DNA from: Stenogyne calaminthoides
Lineage: Eukaryota; Streptophyta; Magnoliopsida; Lamiales; Lamiaceae
Direction of reading: 5' to 3'
DNA: 64,000 bases
Assembly (NCBI GenBank): GCA_037126765.1
Contig: JBBCBC010000016.1
Coordinates: 12,946,728-13,010,727, forward strand
Positions 24,560 to 35,900 of this stretch are shown piece after piece. The number at the start of each line of letters is the position of its first letter. The first letter of the stretch is position 1. The notes beneath the pieces are model-generated. The model ran no database searches and was not told the origin of the DNA. It saw nothing but the letters and a program-made list of their open reading frames with translations. Both the position numbers and the translations under genes were made by a program.

Positions 24560-25348
24560 TAAACAAGTACTACCTTTCTTTTAAACAAATACTTCCCTTC
24601 TTTTAAACAATTAATACTTTTCTATTTAAACAAGTTATATTTTTCATCTAAACAAGTTATATTTATCTTTTAAACAATTAATACTTTTATTTTAAACAAG
24701 TACTACCTTTTTTTTTAAACAGGTACTCCCTTTCTTTTAAACAAGTAATACTTTTCTATTTAAACAAGTAATACTTTTCATTTAAACATGTAATACTTTT
24801 CTATTTAAACAAGTTATACTTTTCATCTAAACAAGTTATACTTTTTTTTTAAAACAAGTAATATTTTCTTTTAAACAAGTACTACCTTTATTTTAAACAA
24901 GTAATACTTTTCTATTTAAACAAGTAATACTTTTCACTTAAATAAGTAATATTTTTCTATTTAAACAAGTTATACTTTTCATCTAAACAAGATATATTTT
25001 TCTTTTAAACAAGTAATACTTTTCTTTTAAACAAGTACTACATTTCTTTTAAACAAGTACTACCTTTCTTTTAAACAAGTAATACTTTTCTATTCAAACA
25101 AGTAATACTTTTCATTTAAACAAGTAATACTTTTCTATTTAAACAAGTAATACTTTTCATCTAAACAAGTTATACTTTTCTTTTAAACAAGTAATACTTT
25201 TCTTTTAAACAAGTAATACTTTTCTTTTAAACAAGTAATACTTTTCTTCTAATCAAGTTATATGTTTCTTTTAAACAAGAAATACTTTTCTATTTAAACA
25301 AGTAATACCTTTCTTTCAAACAAGTACTACCTTTCATTTAAACAAGTA
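24560..25348. repeat. Minisatellite of ~23-24-bp units (TTTAAACAAGTAATACTTTTC)
   Basis: Dozens of head-to-tail units contain AAACAAGTAATACTTTTC with variants (ACTACC, TTATAC). The array resumes for about 40 bases after a Stowaway insertion (25,586-25,625). Spacing is irregular and units differ, so it is not a CRISPR array. It lies inside the second CACTA element. Confidence 0.9.
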
Positions 25349-25585
25349 CTACCTCTGTCCCAAAGTTATTTATTTGTTTGCTTTTGATATGAGTTTTTGA
25401 TTGGGATGGATGAAGTAGTATTTAAAGTGATAAAGTGATTTTTGATTGAGGGTATTGTAGTTCTATATATGTTATTACTAAAACAGATGATTTTTTTGGG
25501 TAAAAGTTAAGACATGAGATGTAATTTTGAAATATTGTGACGGGTCATTTTTTAAAAGGGGTAAATAACTTTGGGACTGAGGGAG
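25349..25585. mobile_element. Stowaway (Tc1/mariner) MITE in the minisatellite
   Basis: The left end is CTACCTCTGTCCCAAAG and the right end is its complement CTTTGGGACTGAGGGAG. TA duplications flank it at 25,347-25,348 and 25,586-25,587. It has 237 bp and no coding capacity. Confidence 0.9.
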
Positions 25586-25630
25586 TAATATTTTTCATCT
25601 AAACAAGTTATATTTTTCATCTGTACGTAC

Positions 25631-26135
25631 CCTAAACTCGTCGAAGTAAAGTTGGCGTTGTTGTTCAGACAGGCCTCTCCAACTGTGGGCCCCCATATCA
25701 ATTCCAACTCGCAAGATGGAGTTAGTGGCTACGGAGGAAGCCTCGTGACCGGGGTATGATGCTGAAATATTAAAAAATTAATAAGTATAATTAAATAATT
25801 AATTGTATAATTAAATAAATTAGTAAGTAAAAATTATAACTTACTTTTCTGAGCTCAGATCGATCACCAACCGAGTAGTGGGGGCTACGATGAACAGAGG
25901 TCGAGCCTGAGTTTGACCCTACTGGAGATGACCCTGAGTCGTGGGTCGGGGGTGGGTGCTGAGAGCTGGACCCGTCGTGGGTCGGGTGCAGGTGGACCTG
26001 AGGTCTCAAGATCCTCTTCCTCCAGGTGCTCTGAAGAACCGAGCCATCACCACGACCATTGCCACGACCACCACCACTGCCTCGACCAGCGCCGCTGCCG
26101 CGACCACTGTTGCGTCCACCTCAACTAGTACTCAT
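25631..26135 (-). pseudogene. TnpA-like (Transposase_24) remnant of the second CACTA
   Basis: Exon 1 (25,845-26,135) starts MSTS, has an in-frame TGA at codon 5, then a Gly/Arg-rich stretch (NSGRGSGAGRGSGGGRGNGR) and a Ser/His/Pro-rich linker up to SVGDRSELRK with donor GTAAGT. Exon 2 (25,631-25,761) gives ILRVGIDMGAHSWRG and LYFDEFRV, the conserved TnpA block, but its frame does not join exon 1 cleanly. The C-terminal half of the family is absent. The Gly-Arg N-terminus parallels the TGRSNRGGFRGR start in the first CACTA element. Confidence 0.7.
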
Positions 26136-26149
26136 CTGCATTATATAAA

Positions 26150-26605
26150 ATAAATTCATAACATATTTGACTAACAATCTAACCAACAAATTTCAATTCC
26201 AATTCCTAACTACTAGTCCAAATTTCAACAGAGTCTCGACTATATTATATAAAACTCATCTCCTAGTCAACCAATAAATTTCAATTCCTAACATATTGAC
26301 TAACAATCCAACCAATTAAATAATTTGACATAAATTATATAATTTCAATTCCTAATTAACAAATTGACTAAAGTCCTAACATAATTTCAATTTCAATTCC
26401 TAACATAAATCATAAACTAACATAATATATAAACTAACATAATTCAAATCATAATTCATAACATTATTCCTAACATAATTCATAAACTAACCGAATATAT
26501 AAACTAACATAATTCAAATCATAATTCATAACATATTTCATAAACTAACAAAATATATAAACGAACATAATTCCTAACATAATTCATAAACTAACAGAAT
26601 ATATA
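26150..26605. repeat. AACATAATTCATAAACTAAC-type tandem repeats
   Basis: Degenerate short repeats (CCTAACATAATTCATAAACTAAC and variants) continue on the far side of the gypsy element at 32,025-32,082, which shows that the element inserted into this array. Confidence 0.8.
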
Positions 26606-27649
26606 TGTAAGCACATTAAATTTGTACCCAATTAAATCGCGACACGTGTAAAAAATTTCATATTAATATCAAATATTATTTATTTATTTATTGGAAATTT
26701 ACTAAATTAATTCTCCAAATTAAATAATTAAATAACTGATATTTAATATATACACGGTACAAGTCAGTTAAATTTTACGAGCATTTAAATACTCATATGT
26801 GACGAATCGGACTGATATTTGGTCATAAATAAAGAGAATTAATGACAAATCAATCAAATTAAATGATTTGCGTTAATTATGCCATCAAATCCCTTCGACC
26901 AATAAGAGGTCGCCACGTGGCACCTCAATTAATGAAAGTTTGTCATCCCTCACCTATAAATAGGGGTCCAAACTCTTCACATTCTTCATTCCAGACGAAC
27001 ACACCAACATTCAACTCATTCCAGACAAGCCAGACGAGAAGAGTTCAGAGCTCCCTGCAACCGTTCTTGAAGATTCAAAGCAACTTCAAAGGCGTTCTTC
27101 GTGCAAATCAAGCTAGAAACGACGTTCGATCAGAGATTAAGGCTCAAGTCCCTCCGATCAGACGTTTCTTCAAAGGTGAACTTTGAAGATTTGAAGGCGT
27201 TCTTCATCAACTCCAAGGCGTCTTTCACGAGACCATCCAGAAACAACTCCGAATCTGAGATCAAGGCTCGAAACCCCTCCAATTCGGCATTTCTCTTCAA
27301 AGGTGTTCTCCGTCCAACTCTTGAAGATTTGAAGTTCTTCATCAACCATTCAAACATTCAAAGGCATTCTTCATCAACACTTGAAGAAGTTCATCCAAAA
27401 GCCACGTCTGATTCAAAACAAGACGTCAAGTCCTTGATTCAACGTTTCAAAGTCCCCAAATTCAACCCCAGACAAGATTAAGGCGAGGACCGTTACAAAA
27501 GTCATCAAAGTCAAAGTCAAAGAAGAGAAGAATCAGAGGAACAAGTTAGAGTTTGAACCCGCTAATATTCGATATTCAAATTCAAGAAATTCAAGTTGTA
27601 GATCATATTCCGTGTTTTATATTTTAATTCACGAGATTTTGTACTTACA
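26606..27649 (+). repeat. Gypsy-like 5' LTR
   Basis: This is 1,044 bp, with a TATA box TATAAATA at 26,954-26,961 (31,324-31,331 in the partner LTR). An open frame of about 126 codons (27,101-27,481) is shared by both LTRs simply because they are copies. Confidence 0.95.
26954..26961 (+). promoter_or_regulatory. TATA box in gypsy-like LTR
   Basis: TATAAATA occurs in the context CACCTATAAATAGGGG, with the same placement in the 3' LTR, and is the likely element promoter. Confidence 0.65.
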
Positions 27650-27661
27650 AATTTGGCACGC

Positions 27662-28562
27662 TGACCGCACTGTCGAGGTGCGACAAAAATAAAAACCCTA
27701 GTCTACTCTACTAACTTGTAGTAGTGGCAAGTAAGGGATCGATCCACAGGGAACGCGAAATTATAATTATGTTAATTGTACGAATTAATGAAGGCAACAC
27801 GTAACACAAAAATGGGGATTTTGGATTGGTTTCTAAATAATACTAAAACAATAAATTGCTAGGAAAATAACAATTAATCTAAGAAAGAAAACTCAATAAT
27901 AAAAAGGCATTCCAATTTACAGTTCATTCATCCCTCGACTTTTAATGTTGTTAACTGACATCGACGTTTACGCTATTTATCCTTAGGATTAATGTCCCTC
28001 AATAGTCAACAAGCTCTGGTTACCGGTTATTATCCCTTAATTATACTCAATTGAAACAAGCTCTCCAACGATTCTTTTTAACTGAACAGTTTAGATACGA
28101 TCTAAATTTAATCCAGTCAAAATCATTAAACTCTAAGAAAAAGGACAAACAAATTCTCGAATACGCAAGCTCGATTCGAAAGAATCCGATTTAAATCACC
28201 CTAGTAAAATACTAGTTGCTACCAATTGTCATAAATCTGCAACAATTACGGATTACAAATTTATGAACTAACAGACATACAAGAATAATCTAACCTAGGT
28301 GGTCAATCCAAATTAAACATCCACGTATGTTGAAAGTTAAATTAGATGAAATAAATAATCTCAAGATAAATATTATAAACGTCTCAAATCAAATAATAGG
28401 CATTAAAGTACGAGTTTAGAAATCCATTAAATTGGAATAAAAATACTAACTAAATTAAGACTCTCAAAACTGCAACATTGTAACTCTCCAAAAACTGCCG
28501 TCTGACTCCCTCAATTGAAATTGCCGTGCGTCTGATACTCCCCGAATTAATGAATAAAGGAG

Positions 28563-28632
<70 letters not shown>

Positions 28633-29025
28633 TCTCACTTCCATAAATAATTCCATTAATCAACTCCTGGTATTAGGTCAACTCCTAGCTTATGACCAAT
28701 TTGTGGGCTTAAAGGCCATCTCCCGTGGCAATTAAAGAAGCCATCCAATATTAGCTAATCCATCGGCCTTTCTCTTTAGATTAGGCGGTGCACCACGTAA
28801 CCAATAACCTTGATTTATTTTTCGTATCTTCACAATAGGCCTGTCTCGAGCTTTATTAAAAAATTTAAAGATACCTAAAATTCACCTAAAATACAAGAAA
28901 TAGATCTAGCGTGGAATAATATCATCAAAATAAACATAAGTAATTAATCATGTCATTTTAATACAAATGAATTCAATAAATTACACTCTAATCTATTAAA
29001 AACATGCATAATTTACTACTTACCA
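27662..29025. mobile_element. Solo-LTR-like insertion at the primer-binding site of the gypsy-like element
   Basis: The gypsy leader is interrupted after TTTGGCACGC and resumes at GCCCGGTGGGAC. Joined, these halves make the PBS-type word expected right after an LTR. The insert starts TG and ends CA (TGACCGCACTG...TACTTACCA), flanked by CACGC (27,657-27,661) and CATGC (29,026-29,030), a 5-bp duplication with one C-to-T change. It has 1,364 bp and no coding capacity, and contains a (TA)n tract and a GATCGATCCACAGGGAAC word. A solo LTR is the simplest reading. A small complete non-autonomous element is possible. Confidence 0.55.
28567..28629. repeat. (TA)n microsatellite
   Basis: A pure TA tract of about 60 bases lies inside the insertion. 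It creates false Ile-Tyr open frames on both strands. Confidence 0.95.
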
Positions 29026-29092
29026 CATGCCCGGTGGGACTGCTCTACCTCTCATCTCTTCTCTTTCAAAGAAAAACTTCAATATCATCAAC

Positions 29093-30656
29093 ATGTCTTC
29101 TCGTAGGATCTTCTACATCAAGTGTGGTCCTTCTGACATTGAAGAAGCCAATGTTGTTACTCGAAGCATGTCCAGAAGATTGAGTTTTGGGACATCTTCA
29201 GGAGCCAATCCTTCGAATGGAACTACAGCAAACAGGCCTCGTCCAACTGATGACAGTGATGAAGACAACTCAAGGGACTCCACTCCTCGATCCTTGTCAA
29301 GATCTTCTTCAAACTCAAGCACAGCTTCTGTTATGATGGCGGGTGCTACCACTGTCGAAGAACAATTTGCCAACTTGACCAATGTCATTGAGGGACTTGC
29401 AACAAAAGTCCAGAATCAGGATTCCCAAATAGCTCTCTTGATGAACAAGGGAAATGGTGGTGAGGCAAGCCACACAAAACAAAAGCAAGTTGATGAACAA
29501 GAAGATGCTGAAAATTCAACCAAGCATCAAACTGGAGAATCTGACCGGACAGAGAAGGAAATGCTGATTTCTTCTGATGGAGGGATTGATATGCTTCACT
29601 CAAAGAGTTCATATTGGAAACTGTAAAAGGAAGATACGACGAAGGTTCCAAGTCATCCTTCTCCTACACCAAGCCATACACCAAGAGGATCAACGTCTTG
29701 AAGATGCCATCTGGATATCAACCTCCAAAGTTTCAACAATTTGATGGAAAGGGAAATTCAAAGCAGCGTGTGGCTCACTTTGTTGAAACATGCAACAATG
29801 CCGGGACTTATGGCGATCACTTGGCAAAACAATTCGTACGATCCTTGAAAAGAAATGCATTCGACTGGTACATCGACTTGGAAGCAAACTCCATCGATAG
29901 CTGGGATCAAATGGAGCAATAATTCCTGAATCGCTTCTACAACACAAAGAGAACGGTTAGCATGATTAAACTAACCAACACTCGCCAATGGAAAGAAGAG
30001 CCCGTGATCGATTACGTTAATCGATGGAGGAATTTGAGCTTGAACTGCAAAGATCAGCTATCTTAAGTTTTTGCAATCGAGATGTGCATCCAAGGCAAGC
30101 AATGGGGACTCCGCTACATTCTTCAAGGCATACGACCTAAAACTTTTGAAGAATTGGCAACAAGAGCTCGTGACATGGAGCTCAGCATGACTGCAACTGG
30201 AGCTGATGGACCGCCAATTCAGGAACCTCGAAGGTTCGAAGACAATCAAGAATTCAGGAAAGGGGGCAGAACCTTCTTCAAGACTCCAAATAGAGAATCC
30301 ATGCAAACGAATGCAAGAACTGCTACATACAAAAGTAGAGATGATCGAGTCGACAAAGGGAAAAGTGTTGCCCAATAAGGGGGCAAAGAAGAAGAACCTT
30401 GAAAGAAATGCAGCAAAGAGAATACCCGTTCTTAGATTCCGATGTTGCAGGGATATTCGATGACTTAATGAAGAAAAAGTTCATCGACTTGCCAGAAATG
30501 AAGCGACCAGAAGAAGCTGGACGTGTCAATGATCCAAAGTACTGCAAATATCATAGGCTCGTGGGTCATCCAATTCAAGATTGCTTTGTCTTCAAAGATA
30601 ATGTCATGCAGCTGGCCGAACAAGAAACAATAGTGCTAGAAGAAGAGATTGTCTAA
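29093..30656 (+). pseudogene. Gypsy-like gag remnant
   Basis: The best start is ATG 29,093 (MSSRRIFYIKCGPSDIEEAN), about 60 bases after the primer-site word. An upstream ATG at 29,027 lies in the insertion scar. A stop near 29,625 needs a frame change into GYQPPKFQQFDGKGNSKQRV and FVRSLKRNAFDWYIDLE, the retrotransposon capsid (Retrotrans_gag) domain. Further in-frame stops occur after DSWDQMEQ (about 29,920) and KDQLS (about 30,063), and a frameshift precedes YPFLDSDVAGIFDDLM. The end has CKYHRLVGHPIQDCF, a degenerate Cys/His nucleic-acid-binding knuckle, and stops at 30,656. No pol follows. Confidence 0.85.
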
Positions 30657-30974
30657 AGTCTCTTAAAATCAAACCTCCTTGACAAGAGACTAAACTGTCT
30701 GAAATGCTCCTTGATACGAGCGAAAACTATCAAACAAATTCAAGTCAAAATTCTTCAAATCCAAATGCAAATGAAGAAGTTGAATGGTTCATTCACTCCA
30801 AGTTTCGAAATGACCGTGAATAATTTCATACTCCATTTACTTCAAGTCACAAAATGACTGTGAATAAATTTCATACTACATTCACTCCAAGTCGCAAAAT
30901 GGCTGTGAATAAATTTTCGTGCTTCATTCACTCTAAGTCCATAAATGACCGTGAACAAAGCACGAGGGGGCATT

Positions 30975-32024
30975 TGTAAGCACATTAAATTTTCACCCAA
31001 TTAAATAGCGACACGTGTAAAAAATTTCATATTAATATCAAATATTATTTATTTATTTATTGGGAATTTACTAAATTAATTCTCCAAATTAAATAATTAA
31101 ATAACTGATATTTAATATATACACGGTACAAGTCAGTCAAATTTTACGAGCATTTAAATACTCGTATGTGGCGAATCGGACTGATATTTGGTCATAAATA
31201 GAAGAGAATTAATGACAAATCAATCAAATTAAATGATTTGCGTTAATTATGTCATCAAATCCCTTCGACCAATCACAGGCCGCCACGTGGCACCTCAATA
31301 ATGAAAGTTTGTCATCCCCCACCTATAAATAAGGGTCCAAACTTTTCACATTCTTCATTTCAGATGACCACACCAACATTCAACTCATTCCAGACGAGCT
31401 AGACGAGAAGAGTTCAGAGCTCCCTGCAACCGTTCTTGAAGATTCAAAGCAACTTCAAAGGCGTTCTTCGTGCAAATCAAGCTAGAAATGACGTTCGATC
31501 AGAGATTAAGGCTCAAGTTCCTCCGATCAGACGTTTCTTCAAAGGCAAACTTTGAAGATTTGAAGGCGTTCTTCATCAACTCCAAGGCGTCCTTCACGAG
31601 ACCATCCAGAAACAACTCCGAATCTGAGATCAAGGCTCGAAGCCCCTCCAATTCGGTATTTCTCTTCAAAGGTGTTCTCCGTCCAACTCTTGAAGATTTG
31701 AAGTTCTTCATCAAGCATTCAAACATTCAAAGACGTTCTTCATCAACACTTGAAGAAGTTCATCCAAAAGCCACGTCTGATTCAAAACAAGACGTCAAGT
31801 CCTTGAGTCAATGTTTCAAAGTCCCCAAATTCAACCCCAGACAAGACTAAGGCGAGGACCGTTACAAAAGTCGTCCAAGTCAAGGTCAAAGTCAAAGAAA
31901 ATAAGAATCAGAGGAACAAGTTAGAGTTTGAACCCGCTAGTATTCGATATTCAAATTCAAGAAATTCAAGTTGTAAATCATATTCCGTGTTTTATATTTT
32001 AATTCACGAGATTTTGTACTTACA
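30975..32024 (+). repeat. Gypsy-like 3' LTR
   Basis: This is 1,050 bp, a close copy of 26,606-27,649, preceded by the purine tract CGAGGGGGCATT. Confidence 0.95.
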
Positions 32025-32082
32025 ATATAAACTAACATAATTCCTAACATAATTCATAACATAATTCATAAACTAACAACTG

Positions 32083-33028
32083 AACGTAAAATCAAAATAA
32101 ATGGTAAAAATTTAAAAACTTACCGTACGATTGAAGACTGCGACGAATGTGAACAAATCTGAACACTTTCCACGGCGATGGACACTTATTTAGTAAAATT
32201 ATAGAATAATTAAATATCATAACAGTTCTACCCTTATATTTATTTTTTGCAACAATAGTTAAATTAATGACCATGTAGATATACATATATTTATTGTCAT
32301 CTAATGACTTTCTTAACTCGTGTGAAATATTTTTAAATGATAAATAGAATGAGACTGAGGAAGTAAACTTGTTATGTGTAGAGGCTTACAAACTTAACCA
32401 AATAATGACTTGTGTAACTATATATATCTTGCAAACTTACACTTAAGTGAGATCTAATGTAAAATCGATAGCAAAAAATAAATATAAGGGCAGAATTGGT
32501 ACGATTGAAGACTGCGATGAATGTGAACAAATCTGGACACTTTTCACGGAGTAACAATTAATTTGGAATAAAAATTCTTTGAAAATACAAATAAAATGGG
32601 TCAGGTGGTAGGCACAGCTTCGTAGACAGCTTGGCTAATATGTATATATAAATCATAAGACAACTAGATTAACTCAAATTAATGTTGAGGAAGACCAAGT
32701 TTAAGGAGTCCCTCCCTTCCAGTTCCAGCACGCACCATAGGTGCTTTCAGAGATTGAGACTCCTTGAATCTTCTCCCTAGTTACAAATCTACGCCCAGAT
32801 CTTGGTCCAAAAGGCTCTACACCTACGGGGTTGATAATTGCCCATCTTTCTAGTAAGCAAAAAATGCTAATAGATTCGGGAATAATAATCACACCACAGG
32901 ACACATATTGACTCTTAATTTTCCAAAAAATTAATCTCTTATAATTTATAATCTTAAACAAAAATAAATATTATGATAAAATAATAAATACATGTTGTTT
33001 TAATTAGTCAAAAAAGTTCTGATTTACG
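32083..33028. other. Flank with a 46-bp direct repeat; unassigned
   Basis: TACGATTGAAGACTGCGA and the next ~28 bases occur at about 32,126 and again at about 32,500. These may be duplicated non-coding exon ends of the second CACTA element. A less AT-rich stretch at 32,701-32,870 has a minus-strand open frame (86 codons, 32,701-32,961) that I do not recognise. No gene is called. Confidence 0.4.
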
Positions 33029-33032
33029 ATAA

Positions 33033-33262
33033 AGTCTCATGTGCAACTGGTGTACGGATCTAAGATCCGTGCACTTGCCTCAACCCATTAGGAAGTGCAA
33101 GGGGCAGCAGATGACATCCTTAGTCTAGTTCCGTGCTGTTCTCATTAAAAACTCATGTATCCACATAACATGTCTAAAATATACTATGGGTCAAGTATTT
33201 TTTTAAATGTATCATTTAGTTGCATGAGTGCACGGTGCACTTGGGTGCACAAAAGACTCACT
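33033..33262. mobile_element. Member of the GTGCAC-ended inverted-repeat family
   Basis: Left end GTCTCATGTGCAACTGGTG and right end GTGCACTTGGGTGCACAAAAGACTCACTC (two parts) are inverted relatives. The inner right part (GCATGAGTGCACGGTGCAC) is homologous to 61,925-62,040 in reverse orientation. Confidence 0.6.
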
Positions 33263-34117
33263 CCTGATTTACTGTACTTACATAAACTTTTTTCCATACT
33301 TTATTTTTAAATAATAATGTCCAGTTTATTCGTCATTCTTTATCGTAATTGTCGAACTATATAGTAATCTTAAAAAATAACATCACATTAGTTATAAGTA
33401 AAATAAATTAATTGAAAATAATAATAATTAAATTATTATAAAATCATTTAATAGTCAAGCTTTCTATGGTTTTGCCTAATGATTATCTTCTTCTCTTCCT
33501 AAAATATAAAAAAATAATTATATTTAAAATTAAGCTATGCTTGAAATATTAATCCCAAAGAAACGGGTCCAAATGTAATCTTAAAAAATGTATTGAGAGA
33601 AGCAAATTTAATTACTCAGCGGTTCATCTGCCAATCACCTGCTCAAAATTAGGGGCAGAAGGCAAGTGCGGGTGTAGCATAGTAAAAAGGTAGAATTAAT
33701 AACTCTCCAATATAAAATTTCAGGTATAAAATATTTTTAAAGTGATTCTAAGAAACAATTTATATAAAAAATATCCCTTATGTTATTTTTGTATGTATTC
33801 ATAATTTTTTTTTTTTTGTTTCGACCAAGTACACATTTTGGGAAAGTACATAGTATTATTTTGAGAAAGTGCAGATTCGAAATACAAATTTTATAAAATC
33901 TGAAATTTAAATTAAATTATATAAAAAATTAAAGCTAATAAAAAGTGGAATAAAAAAGACAAAAGTGCAGAAAATTAAAAAAATTGCATTCCAAAATGCG
34001 TCAGAAGTGCAGAAAACGTGTCAAAAGTGTAGAAACGGACAGAAGGACAACTTAGACTTTTTAACCATATTTTTGTACCTTATAGTCAAAATAAAGTTAC
34101 TTTGTACCTTAGAGTCA

Positions 34118-34157
34118 CTTGGGGAGTGACTTTGTACCTTAGAGTCACTCCCCCAAG
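34118..34157. other. Perfect-stem hairpin with one bulge
   Basis: CTTGGGGAGTGACT pairs with AGTCACTCCCCCAAG across an 11-base loop. The hairpin sits in two direct copies of CTTTGTACCTTAGAGTCACT. It could be the junction of a small inverted element. No terminator role is claimed in a plant genome. Confidence 0.6.
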
Positions 34158-34292
34158 AAGGTATGCACTTGCATATCCCCCCAAACCAAAAAAAAAAATT
34201 ACTACATATTTTTTTTCAGAATTTAATTTTATTAAAATTGTTAAATAAAATTGTGAAAATTTTTAAATATTGTAATTGTCGTAGTCCATTCC

Positions 34293-34650
34293 TTTGACAA
34301 ATTAAAATTGCTTAGACTATCTGAATTTTATCCGCGTGAATTTTCAAGCGTAGATTTGTTGTGTCTTACGAATGACCTTGATAATTTTATTTACGATAAA
34401 AGAATAGATGATAGATTTTGAGGTCTTAAAAGATATTGGGTAATTCTCCATAGAACTTGTGAAAACTTGAGACAAATAAACATGAAATATACTATCTTGT
34501 CTACTTGTTTAATAAGATAATGTATATCCTTCCTATGTCAACTGCAAGTGCGGAAAGAACATTTATAGTAATGACTAATTATGTGAAGAATGCTACATAA
34601 TAACTTTCGAAATCAATTTTTGAATGATTACTTAGTTACTTATGTATATA
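34293..34650 (+). pseudogene. hAT transposase relic (C-terminal part)
   Basis: The plus strand reads FDKLKLLRLSEFYPREFSSV, then LLCLTNDLDNFIYDKRIDDR, and after a frame change FLCQLQVRKEHL/MSTASAERTFIVM and TNYVKNAT. This is the order of the C-terminal dimerisation region of TTF/MYM-type zinc-finger hAT transposases (SxDLL..LDNFI.D.R, then STASAER.F). Several stops and frame changes make it a relic. No upstream domain is recognisable. Confidence 0.7.
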
Positions 34651-34691
34651 GATATAGATATGTTTGTAAAAATACGCAATGATATTTTGTA

Positions 34692-34890
34692 CTCCCTCCG
34701 TCCTGATTTTCTTTGCCCATGCATTTCACTGTTCATCTCATGTTTTAGTGAGCTAGTTGTTTGGCATAATCCCCTCATCTATCCTACACCTCCTTAAAAG
34801 TCATTTTACCATTTCAAAAACTAATAAATGACTCGCTCGCTAAAACCCGAGTCAAACATGAAATAGCAAACAAAATTAGGACGGATGGAG
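34692..34890. mobile_element. Stowaway (Tc1/mariner) MITE
   Basis: Ends CTCCCTCCGTCCTGATTTT and AAAATTAGGACGGATGGAG are inverted repeats. TA duplications lie at 34,690-34,691 and 34,891-34,892. It is 199 bp and non-coding. Confidence 0.9.
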
Positions 34891-35284
34891 TATCACTTTT
34901 AAAGTATGAAAACTCATCATGAATAGTTGTAATTTTTGTTTAGATAAAGAATTTTTTAAATTGTAATTTTTAATACTATATGTTTTCAAGTTCTAAATTG
35001 TCTATAATATTATATATATATATATATATATATTAGTCCTTTTTTTAGGACTTATTTTTTCATTTTGAATGGAATGATTTTGAATTTTTTTTAGTATTCC
35101 CACAATTGTGCATATACCCTATTTAAAAAATTTTTTTAATTTGCCACTGCCGAGAGGGGTCCCAACGACGGTCTTCTAACGCTCAAGTTAGTTGAGTATA
35201 AGAAAGAGAAATATTTGAATGAACAGAGTATAGCACAAGATAATCATACTTAAAAAATATGAGGCAAGAGAGTTTTTTTTACCT

Positions 35285-35900
35285 ATTAGGGTTTGCAGAA
35301 TATTCCTTGCCATGCCTACCTACCGTTTAGGTGGCACCAGCGAGATCCAGCTAAGGTAAGGTCGTGTCGTGGCTGCTCCACTCCCTGCGTCTCACACTTT
35401 GATGAGTGGAACCTCTTGTCCCCTCGACTTTCTTACTTTATTTCCCTTTATGCTTCTTTCGTCGTTGACCCTATCTATGATGGCCCAAGAACACGCTCAT
35501 TCTTCAGCGATGTCTCATATGTCAGTAGCAGTGAACATAACAGCAAGGCCAGATAGGCGAAGATTCTTCTTGCCGCACGCTTCTGACACGTTCATTAACG
35601 CGCCTCCTTTTTTCTGAAATAAATTGTTATACTGCACTATTCTTTCAGCTACGATAAACTTGGTATCTATCCTTACTTACCCAGTTCAAGTAAAATCAGC
35701 TCTGATCCCATGCTCACGTCAGCTCCAGCAATTATAGACAAACATAAAGTGTTCCCTTGAATGGTTGATCGAATTTGACCTGACCTGATCTCCTCTCCTC
35801 TGACAAGAGTTATTACGTTCTGGAGAACCTTTCACATTCGCTCCCAACTCTGGAACTTGACCCGAAATTCTCTCTTAAACGCTGATAGAAGTGGACTTTA
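35285..35900. other. Compositionally distinct island, origin unknown
   Basis: This stretch is markedly less AT-rich than its surroundings and has open frames on overlapping phases (35,293-35,556 and 35,369-35,617) without a recognised domain. The texture resembles plant mitochondrial intergenic DNA, so a nuclear insertion of organellar DNA is possible, but I recognise no organellar gene in it. Confidence 0.3.

Larger units (their letters stand above)
26606..32024 (+). mobile_element. Ty3-gypsy-like LTR element, gag only, non-autonomous
   Basis: LTRs of about 1.05 kb run TGTAAGCACATT...GTACTTACA. The perfect target duplication is ATATA (26,601-26,605 and 32,025-32,029). The internal region has a primer-site-like sequence, a gag remnant and a polypurine tract (GAGGGGGCATT) before the 3' LTR, but no protease, reverse transcriptase or integrase. 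It is inserted in the repeat array of the second CACTA element and is itself interrupted at 27,662-29,025. Confidence 0.9.

Noticed and set aside
24560..25348. CRISPR-like regular array
   Set aside because: Units run head to tail without unique spacers, vary in length and lie in a plant transposon, so this is a minisatellite.
27101..27481. 126-codon frame repeated at 31,470-31,850
   Set aside because: It is shared by both copies because they are the two LTRs. It has no recognisable domain and is not evidence of a conserved gene.
28450..28735. Ile-Tyr repeat frames on both strands
   Set aside because: They are translations of a (TA)n tract.
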